Shown here: positions 57,418 to 64,000 of the stretch, one piece after another
Numbering within the stretch: position 1 is the first letter of the stretch
Layout of the letters: each line of letters begins with the position of its first letter
Assembly (NCBI GenBank): GCA_963932465.1
Contig: OZ010793.1
Location: 365,456,459 to 365,520,458, forward strand
Direction of reading: 5' to 3'
DNA from: Maratus speciosus
Lineage: Eukaryota; Arthropoda; Arachnida; Araneae; Salticidae
Length of the DNA stretch: 64,000 nt
Notes under the pieces: model-generated
Database searches by the model: none
Seen by the model: the letters and a program-made list of their open reading frames with translations, nothing else
What the model was told of the DNA's origin: nothing
Program-made: the position numbers and the translations under genes

Positions 57418-58983
57418 ATGGTCAGGTGTAACATAGTCAATATTGTTTTTGAAGGTGATGAGGAATTTGGAGAAGTTGGGGAAATTCCTATTGTAAACCG
57501 GGAACAGGAAGTAGAACGGGACATAGAAAGGTTCGAAATAAAAGGGTTATCTAATAGTCAAATCAAGGATATAAAGTCCATTTTGAGGGAGAATAAAGAG
57601 TTATTTATGGGTCCTGTGCGACCAGCGGAAGTAGGGGAGCACCGTATTGATTTGAAACCAGATGTGGCAAAAAAAAAGCCAAAGTTATCTAGTGTACCTG
57701 TTGCTTATAAAGAGGAAGTAGATAGACAGATTCAGGAGTTATTAGAGTTAAATCTAATCGAAGTATCAAATGCGGAAATTAGTCATCCAATTGTTTGCGT
57801 GGCGAAAAAAGACACATCTGTTAGGCTTTGCATTGATTATAAAGCTTTAAATTCAGTAACGCAGGTCCCAACATTTCCTATCAAAGATTCACAGGAAATC
57901 ATGTATACTGCGGGGGCAGCTAAATATTTATCTTCGATTGATTTATTGAGGGGTTATTGGCAGATTAAAATGGCGGAGGAATGTAAACATTTGACAGCTT
58001 TTACTACTCATAATGGGACTTATCAGTGGCGTACTATGCCTTTTGGTTTATCAGGGGCGGCTGCTACGTTCCAAAAAGATATGAATGAGGTTCTTCAAGG
58101 TCATCGGAGGTATGCACAAGCATATATTGATGATGTCATCATTTTCTCCGACACCTGGGAAGAGCATTGTGAGCATGTTACGTCTGTCATAGAAGAACTC
58201 AAAAATAGAAATTTTACGATTAGGCTGGATAAATGTAAGTTTGGAGAGAAATTGACTAAGTTTTTAGGTCATGTAATTGGGGGTGGAACGCATGCACCTG
58301 ATGAGAAAAAAATAGGAGCAATAAGGGACTTGAAGAGACCGAAAACTAAAAAGGAAGTTAGATCTGTTTTGGGATTAAATGGATTTTACCGATCTTATAT
58401 TCCAAATTATGCAGAAATTGCTGTACCTTTAACGGAATTAACTAAAGGGAAAGTTAAAAATACTGTACCATGGGATGAAAGGGCAGAAGAAGCATTTAAT
58501 ACCCTTAAAGATGAGTTATGTAACGTGACGCGTTTGGCTACACCTACCGTAGGCCAGGAATATCAGCTTCACGCCGATGCTTCAGACCTGGCAGTAGGAT
58601 GTTGTCTTACTCAAAAAGATGAAAAGGGTCAGTTTAAACCGATAGCTTTTGCCAGTCAGAAATTATCAGGGGCTCAGCGTGCTTGGCCGAGTATAGAGAA
58701 AGAGGCTTGGAGTGTTCTCTTCGGGTTGTGGAAGTTTGAAAAATGGACATATGGATTTCAAATTGAGATCATAACGGATCATAATCCATTAAAATTTCTC
58801 ACTGAAACAACTCCAAGGTCCCCCAAACTCACTAGATGGGCTCTTGCCTTGCAACGCTGGAACCTGAGTATTTCTCATTGTCCAGGAGGGCAACATTTAA
58901 ATGCTGATGCAATTTCCAGGCTACATAAGAAGAGCTGGGAAGAACAGCCATTTGCTAGCCCATCGGCATCAATGACTAAATAG
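57418..58983 (+). CDS. Reverse transcriptase-RNase H polyprotein, intact
   Basis: An uninterrupted 521-codon frame. The RT has LCIDYKALN, SSIDLLRGYWQI (first catalytic Asp), MPFGLSGAAATFQ and the YIDD active site at residues 236-239. It continues with LGHVIGGGTHAPDEKKIGAI and LGLNGFYRSYIPNYA, the Ty3/Gypsy RT-RNase H connection. RNase H begins with HADASD (Asp387), runs through SIEKEAWSVLFGL and TDHNPL (Asp454) and ends in the HLNADAISRL block. No integrase follows: the frame stops 14 residues later and the rest is untranslated. The start (GTG/ATG near 57418) follows a short gap after the protease/finger frame, so expression may need re-initiation or a shift (inference). Confidence 0.92.
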   Translation: MVRCNIVNIVFEGDEEFGEVGEIPIVNREQEVERDIERFEIKGLSNSQIKDIKSILRENKELFMGPVRPAEVGEHRIDLKPDVAKKKPKLSSVPVAYKEEVDRQIQELLELNLIEVSNAEISHPIVCVAKKDTSVRLCIDYKALNSVTQVPTFPIKDSQEIMYTAGAAKYLSSIDLLRGYWQIKMAEECKHLTAFTTHNGTYQWRTMPFGLSGAAATFQKDMNEVLQGHRRYAQAYIDDVIIFSDTWEEHCEHVTSVIEELKNRNFTIRLDKCKFGEKLTKFLGHVIGGGTHAPDEKKIGAIRDLKRPKTKKEVRSVLGLNGFYRSYIPNYAEIAVPLTELTKGKVKNTVPWDERAEEAFNTLKDELCNVTRLATPTVGQEYQLHADASDLAVGCCLTQKDEKGQFKPIAFASQKLSGAQRAWPSIEKEAWSVLFGLWKFEKWTYGFQIEIITDHNPLKFLTETTPRSPKLTRWALALQRWNLSISHCPGGQHLNADAISRLHKKSWEEQPFASPSASMTK

Positions 58984-59275
58984 TGGACAAACCTTAAAGG
59001 GGTGTCATCACGTTTTAATTTTTTTTTTTGTATATGTGTAATTGTATTTGAATTTTGTGTTATAGTGTATTAGCATGTGTAGTTTTTCTGTAATAATAAT
59101 AGTAGTACACGGTTCATTAGAGATGTCAGTAGAGAATGTTCAGACACCTTGATATATATATGTAATAATAATAATGAAGAAACCTGCAAAGAGACTATTG
59201 AACTCTTCTGTGATGTTGCTATATGTTTGGGGAAAATTAGCCCCTAAATGGCATATTTTCCGCTAAGGTGGGGGG

Positions 59276-60257
59276 TGTCAGGTTCTGAGAAACATCTGCT
59301 ATTAGAACTGATGTTCTATATTATTTTTGTCTTAATGTATTATATATTGTATGGGCTGTGTACTGGAATTTCAAAATAAGTCTTTCCTTATCTAAAACTG
59401 GATCTAAGCCGGTTAAAATGTATAGATGGTATGAAGGGGAAAAGAGATAGTTGGATGGGGGTGTGCCCAACCTTTTGAGATGTCTGTGGAAGATGGGAAG
59501 ACAAAAGAATTCCACAAACGAAGAAAAGGGCTTGAATGGGAGCCAGGTAGAAAATTCCGGAGGGGTTATGTTGAGAAAGAGCAAGGGGTTCCTGGAAGGC
59601 AGTCTGTTCTGCTGAGAGAGGTGGAGCGTAATGCGCAAGGTCAGAAATTATCAGGGGCTCAGCGTGCTTGGCCGAGTATAGAGAAAGAGGCTTGGAGTGT
59701 TCTCTTCGGGTTGCGGAAGTTTGAAAATGGACATATGGATCTCAAATTGAGATCATAACGGATCATAATCCACTAAAATTTCTCACTGAAACAACTCCAA
59801 GGTCCCCCAAACTCACTAGATGGGCTCTTGCCTTGCAACGCTGGAACCTGAGTATTTCTCATCGTCCAGGAGCGCAACATTTAAATGCTGATGCAATTTC
59901 CAGGCTACATAAGAAGAGCTGGGAAGAACAGCCAATTGCTAGCCCATCGGCATCAATGACTAAATAGTGGACAAACCTTAAATGGGTGTCATCATGTTTT
60001 AATTTTTTTTTTGTATATGTGTAATTGTATTTGAATTTTGTGTTATAGTGTATTAGCATGTGTAGTTTTTCTGTAATAATAATAGTAGTACACGGTTCAT
60101 TAGAGATGTCAGTAGAGAATGTTCAGACACCTTGATATATATATATAATAATAATAATGAAGAAACCTGCAAAGAGACTATTGAACTCTTCTGTGATGTT
60201 ACTATATGTTTGGGGGAAATTAGCCCCTAAATGGCATATTTTCCGCTAAGGTGGGGG
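59276..60257 (+). repeat. Tandem duplication: partial LTR plus RNase H end and 3' region
   Basis: 59276-59640 repeats the first ~365 bp of the LTR. At CAAGGT|CAGAAATT it switches directly to a copy of 58658-59275 (59641-60257), which then runs into the real 3' LTR. Segments 982 bp apart therefore match. The duplicate RNase H end has a small deletion and is out of frame. Confidence 0.92.
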
Positions 60258-61038
60258 TGTCAGGTACCGAGAAACATCTGCTATTAGAACTGATGTTCTA
60301 TATTATTTTTGTCTTAATATATTATATATTGTATGGGCTGTGTACTGGAATTTCAAAATAAGTCTTTCCTTATCTAAAACTGGATCTAAGCCGGTGAAAA
60401 TGTATAGATAGTATGAAGGGGAAAAGAGATAGTTGGATGGGGGTGTGCCCAACCTTTTGAGATGTCTGTGGAAGATGGGAAGACAAAAGAATTCCACAAA
60501 CGAAGAAAAGGGCTTGAATGGGAGCCAGGTAGAAAACTCTGGAGCGGTTACGTTGAGAAAGAGCAAGGGGTTCCTGGAAGGCAGTCTGTTCTGCTGAGAG
60601 AGGTGGAGCGTAACGCGCAAGGTGGAGGGTAGTTCCTTGGATCGCTCTGAGAGAGTGTGTAGGGTTGAGAGAGGCTCAGATAGCTTAGGCCTAGAACCCA
60701 TGTGTTGGGAGATCGAAATTGATCTCCGGAAAGCTAATTTAACGTGTGTAGAGTGAAAGTGATTTAACGTAGTTTAACAGTACACAGCCAGTATTTACTG
60801 TATTCAGTTTAATGTTGAACCGGATCATCTATATCCGAGTTTGTAAGTGTAAATAGTGTTGGTTGTTGTGTAAATAGTGTGTAAATAAACTGTTTATTTA
60901 GTTAATTGAAAGCGTTGGTTTTCATTTAAACAATCCTCTCTGTGCGTGACCGATATCACATAATCATATCGGTGGTGGCAGCATATAAATAATAAGGATT
61001 TTCTTCCAAGTTGTGCGGACTAAGAGGAAACTCCGACA
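60258..61038 (+). repeat. 3' LTR of the young retrotransposon
   Basis: 781 bp, ending GACA directly before the target duplication GCATG. Confidence 0.95.
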
Positions 61039-61223
61039 GCATGTTTTAAGAATTTTTTCTTTATATCAAAAGATCAAAATTTTTTAACGATGTTTTTATA
61101 ATATTAGAAAGTGTTTCATAATCTATGTATGATGCTTCAATTTTCTTCCATGTTTGTACATCAAAAATCATTCAGGCAGCAAACCGGTTGTTAAATTATT
61201 TGAATCCTACCACTGGTTGTAAC

Positions 61224-61517
61224 GCCCTCCCTCCTGTCCTCACCAGAGTCTAAAGTTCTCCCGCTCACCAGAATCCTGCAATGTCCCCTATAGTAATATA
61301 GAAATCTCCTTCAGGAGAATGAATGAATTAAACATTGATTTTCATATTTTTTTATGATGTTTGTGAAAAATATTATGACAGACTTAAAAAATAAACTTTT
61401 TTATGGCCAATTTTTTTTTCTTAAAGTATGTTTGTTATCAGTCTGTCTTTTTTGAAGGATAAAAAGAAAAGAAATATCCTAATATATTATTTGACTAGTA
61501 TTTTACTTGATCATAAA
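61224..61517. other. Intron, no recognised feature
   Basis: Short intron segment after the hAT MITE, starting with a C-rich patch (about 61223-61290), then AT-rich. Confidence 0.45.
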
Positions 61518-61640
61518 TAGGGATGCACCGAGTAGTGATTTTGGCTGAATACCAAATATTCAGCCTAGAGGCAAACCGAATACTGAATATTCGTCCTGCC
61601 AAATAGTAACTGTTTGACCGAATACCGAATATTCAGCTTG
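61518..61640 (+). repeat. hAT terminal fragment
   Basis: Begins TAGGGATGCACCGAGTAGTG and goes on with repeated AATA(C)CGAATATTC-type words (three times). This matches the ends of a common hAT subgroup that I know as GGGATGCACCGA. No opposite end or target duplication was found, so only one end survives. Its right limit is approximate. Confidence 0.55.
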
Positions 61641-62297
61641 TAAAGTACTTTTATATTTTAAAGTTTAAAGGCATTAAAATGTTAAATTTTAAAACAATTT
61701 TGCATAATATTTAAAACAGAAACTTTTATTCTAATAAACAAGAGTTTTTTTCAAGTAAACTTTATGCTGAAAAAATTCTGCTTTGAGTTATTTAACAAGA
61801 AGATAGTTATAAAACTTTTTTTATTAATAAAATTTTAAATTGCATGGCTTCTTCTGATAATTGAAACAAATGAATAAAATTTTCTTAAATTCTAAACAAA
61901 CGTTTTAAAATCCAAAAGAAATTGTGAAAAAATTGAAAGAAAAATTGTACAGGATCATTATATTATTTGTTTGTCAGAAAATGACTAAAGTAAAAATAAA
62001 TAAATAATACTATCTATTCAAATTTTATATGGCGGTAACTTAGCAAGAATACTTCCTTGTTCTACTCCCTTTGATTAAGAAAGGAAGTTTTTAAATGCAT
62101 CCTAGATCAGTGTCTGGCAGTGGCAAAGTGTCCGGTCATCGGTAGATTCGCCGATGACCACAGGAAAATAAAGGCAACATAAAGCATTTAAATTTTTTGC
62201 AAGCACATTTAAAAATGTTTTTTAAGGTTTTGCGTGTAACATGAAGTGATAATAGTGTATTTTAGTGCTGCCATCTATCAGTTTTAAAATGAGAAGG
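61641..62297. other. Intron, AT-rich
   Basis: AT-rich sequence with a GC-richer patch at about 62100-62170 (GTCATCGG..CCGATGAC, a short hairpin). No family was recognised. Confidence 0.4.
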
Positions 62298-62513
62298 CTA
62301 AAACATAAAGGCGAAATAGTATCTCTCGTCTACGACTAAACAGGATGCGCCCAGATTTGCGAATCTGTTTACAGTATCCCCACGCACCTTCTCAGCACCC
62401 CGCAACCAATCAAATGACACCCTTTTCCAAGACATATCAGGTCTAGTCATCGCTAATTTGACCGAATCCACTTGAAAAGGAACATTTTTTTTTTTTTGTA
62501 ATGCTTTTTCCAT
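62298..62513 (-). other. GC-richer open frame of 71 codons in intron, unidentified
   Basis: On the minus strand an ATG frame runs from 62513 to a stop at 62298 with balanced amino-acid use, including SWKRVSFDWLRGAEKVRGD and RFANLGASCLVVDERYYFAF. Base composition changes sharply from the AT-rich intron on both sides. No domain was recognised. It could be a repeat-derived segment, an exon of an unplaced gene, or chance; no splice partners or promoter were identified. It is not called a gene. Confidence 0.35.
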
Positions 62514-63110
62514 TTTGAATGTTATTCAATGGACATAGCATTATTGTAAAAGATTCGATTTTATTAAATAGTACAAATACTCTATTCTATTGAATCTTTA
62601 ACTAATGCTGTGCTCATCTTAAAATTATTTGACCAATTTAAATTATTTCTATTATTTCATTACACTTAAATAAAAGATTTTTATTAATTGGAAAAGGAAT
62701 CATTGATTTAAAATATTTTTTTATGTACCTGTACTGTTAGGATACTATAAATCTTAGATTATATATTTCTGATAACAGCATATTTTCGACTCATAAGTAA
62801 AAAAAAAAAAAAAAAAAAAGTTAGTTTCAAACTAAGACTTGTATTTAATTTTGTTTAATTTTTGGCAACGCACAAATGAGGAAAATAATGGAAATATACG
62901 AAGATTGTCTTAGTTTTTGTGGAAGTGGCATTTAATTACTTAAAAACATCATAACTATTTTTAAACCATGAAATAAGTATTTTTTGCATACAATTTATTC
63001 TGAAAGTTATATAATTCAAAGTAACATTATGCATTAAGAAGCGTTAAAGTACTTTATCTATTGCAATTCTGATGAGTACCATAATATTTTTAAAATATCA
63101 AGCTAATACT
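62514..63110. other. Intron, AT-rich, no recognised feature
   Basis: AT-rich intron with an A homopolymer (about 62800-62819). Confidence 0.5.
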
Positions 63111-63114
63111 GTAA

Positions 63115-63312
63115 CACTTTTGGGACGGGTGATGCATATATGCATCGTCAAAAATGCATATGAAATTTTATTTTGGTACCACTAATAAATAAATGTAATA
63201 TTTGTCTTTTTAAATTAGGGTATTTTTTGGTATTTTACAACTAATGGGAACTGTTTAAAAAAAATGTTGCCAACCAAATAAAATTTATGTAAGGGATGCC
63301 GTCCCAAAAGGG
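63115..63312. mobile_element. piggyBac-type MITE with internal palindrome
   Basis: The left end is CACTTTTGGGACGG (63115). The right end in reverse complement is CCCTTTTGGGACGG (63312). The right flank is TTAA (63313-63316) and the left flank GTAA (63111-63114), a decayed TTAA. It is 198 bp, without coding. A perfect 16-bp palindrome GATGCATATATGCATC lies at 63129-63144 next to the left end. Confidence 0.7.
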
Positions 63313-63316
63313 TTAA

Positions 63317-64000
63317 TGCAGATATTTTTGACAATATTTTGTTTCATTAGAAAAATGTGTAACCTATTTGATTGGTTCAATGACATTTTTAAATTAAAGT
63401 AACATTTTATTTTTTGAAGAAGTAAATTATTTAACTATTGGTTACAATTTAGATTCATATATATTTTTTAAAGTCATTATAGTATATTTATGAATTATTA
63501 TTACATCACTGTTATTTCTCAAGTAATAGCAAGCTGTTTGTATCCTCTAGATTTGAGAATATGTCTTTAATTAAAAAGAATGGGTGGCCTTGCACATCCC
63601 TTAAAAAATTTGCTGGCAGCAATTGTCGAAGATAAAAAAATAAGTTTTCTGTTAGATATTTTACAAGGTCCAATTACAAGAATCATAACAGACTATGCAG
63701 TTGACATATTTTACTTAAAGTAATTGATTAGTCATGATTTTCTTGTCTAAGTTTACAAATAATGTTTGGATATAAACTGAATTTTCAAATCTGAGAGCAC
63801 ATCTGATGGATCTAAAACATAAAATCAAATTAATAAATACACTCGCGAAGTTTTCAAATGTTTGATTGATGTGACATGTTTATTAGCAATTTACTACTAT
63901 ATCGTCAAGAGGTTGATTCATGGAGATTTTGAGGATGAGAGAGTAACATTATTTAATAATGGTAATTAGTAATTATATAAAAAATTGTGCATCTTTTAAG
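63317..64000. other. Intron, AT-rich, no recognised feature
   Basis: Window ends within the intron. About 63580-63690 is slightly less AT-rich (GGGTGGCCTTGCACATCC) but showed no recognisable domain or repeat end. Confidence 0.4.

Larger units (their letters stand above)
53259..61038 (+). mobile_element. Young Ty3/Gypsy-type LTR retrotransposon with Gmr1-like domain order
   Basis: The 781-bp LTRs at 53259-54039 and 60258-61038 start TGTCAGGT and end GACA, and look almost identical. The target duplication GCATG is exact (53254-53258, 61039-61043). A TGG-type primer site (TGGCAGCGACGGG) lies about 6 bp after the left LTR. A purine tract (AAGGTGGGGG) precedes the right LTR. Order inside: gag, protease, integrase zinc finger, RT, RNase H. 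No integrase core is visible. A ~982-bp segment is duplicated in tandem near the 3' end (58658-59640 and 59641-60257 plus LTR). Confidence 0.92.
50736..61215. mobile_element. hAT-type MITE stretched by nested insertions
   Basis: The left end is CAGTGGTGGGATTCAGCCGG (50736). The right end in reverse complement is CAGTGGTAGGATTCAAATAA (61215). The 8-bp duplication GTTGTAAC flanks both sides exactly (50728-50735, 61216-61223). CCGGTT words follow inside each end. Without its contents (a Helitron from 51219 and the LTR element 53259-61038) the MITE would be well under 1 kb. Visible MITE sequence is 50736-51218 and 61044-61215, and possibly part of 53150-53258. No transposase. Confidence 0.85.

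Noticed and set aside
58984..59275. Possible integrase after RNase H in the young LTR element
   Set aside because: The sequence is AT-rich, full of stops and has no HHCC or DDE-type motif; treated as 3' untranslated region.
63580..63720. Possible next neurobeachin exon near the window end
   Set aside because: No match to the expected PH-domain block and no AG/GT pair giving an open, in-frame segment that I could support.

Overview
This window is the inside of one large animal gene, filled almost entirely by introns and transposable elements. Eight short + strand exons (726-833, 3489-3696, 14927-15072, 18942-19434, 28783-28909, 44307-44415, 44532-44823, 50193-50345) join in frame with GT-AG junctions. 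They encode about 545 residues of the neurobeachin/rugose family (BEACH-domain, A-kinase-anchoring scaffold proteins of vesicle traffic and synapses). The gene runs in from the left and out to the right: the PH-BEACH and WD40 parts are not here, and the last 13.6 kb is intron. AT-rich multi-kilobase introns and the element mix (mariner, Tigger, Tc1-like, piggyBac, hAT, Helitron, Penelope, Ty3/Gypsy) point to an arthropod. I favour a spider or other chelicerate, but that is inference.

Layout. Intron 834-3488 holds a hAT MITE and a diverged LTR fragment. Intron 3697-14926 holds a degenerate piggyBac element (5060-7584) and a nest of four Helitrons (7791-14632), in which three copies sit inside a fourth at reconstructable A|T sites. 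Intron 15073-18941 starts with a TA-flanked element carrying a roughly 31-bp minisatellite, then a hAT MITE. Intron 19435-28782 has a mariner deletion derivative with 30-bp perfect terminal repeats and a broken Ty3/Gypsy element on the minus strand. Intron 28910-44306 (15.4 kb) holds a Tigger element, an unclassified repeat with internal units, a Tc1-like foldback, and a 6.1-kb transposon with terminal repeats of about 330 bp. The transposase gene of that last element is split by a head-to-head pair of Penelope-like elements. Intron 44416-44531 is only 116 bp. Intron 44824-50192 has a small Tigger element and a field of 145-bp/568-bp repeats. The last intron carries a hAT MITE stretched from 50736 to 61215 by a Helitron and a young LTR retrotransposon (53259-61038), then small fragments and a piggyBac MITE.

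Most points of interest are in the mobile DNA. They are: a hAT-like transposon with an unfamiliar transposase (38100-44188); an LTR element with its integrase zinc finger upstream of reverse transcriptase and no visible integrase core; the Helitron nest; and two large inverted repeats lying in introns of a transcribed gene. No tRNA, rRNA or CRISPR locus was seen. No second host gene was identified.
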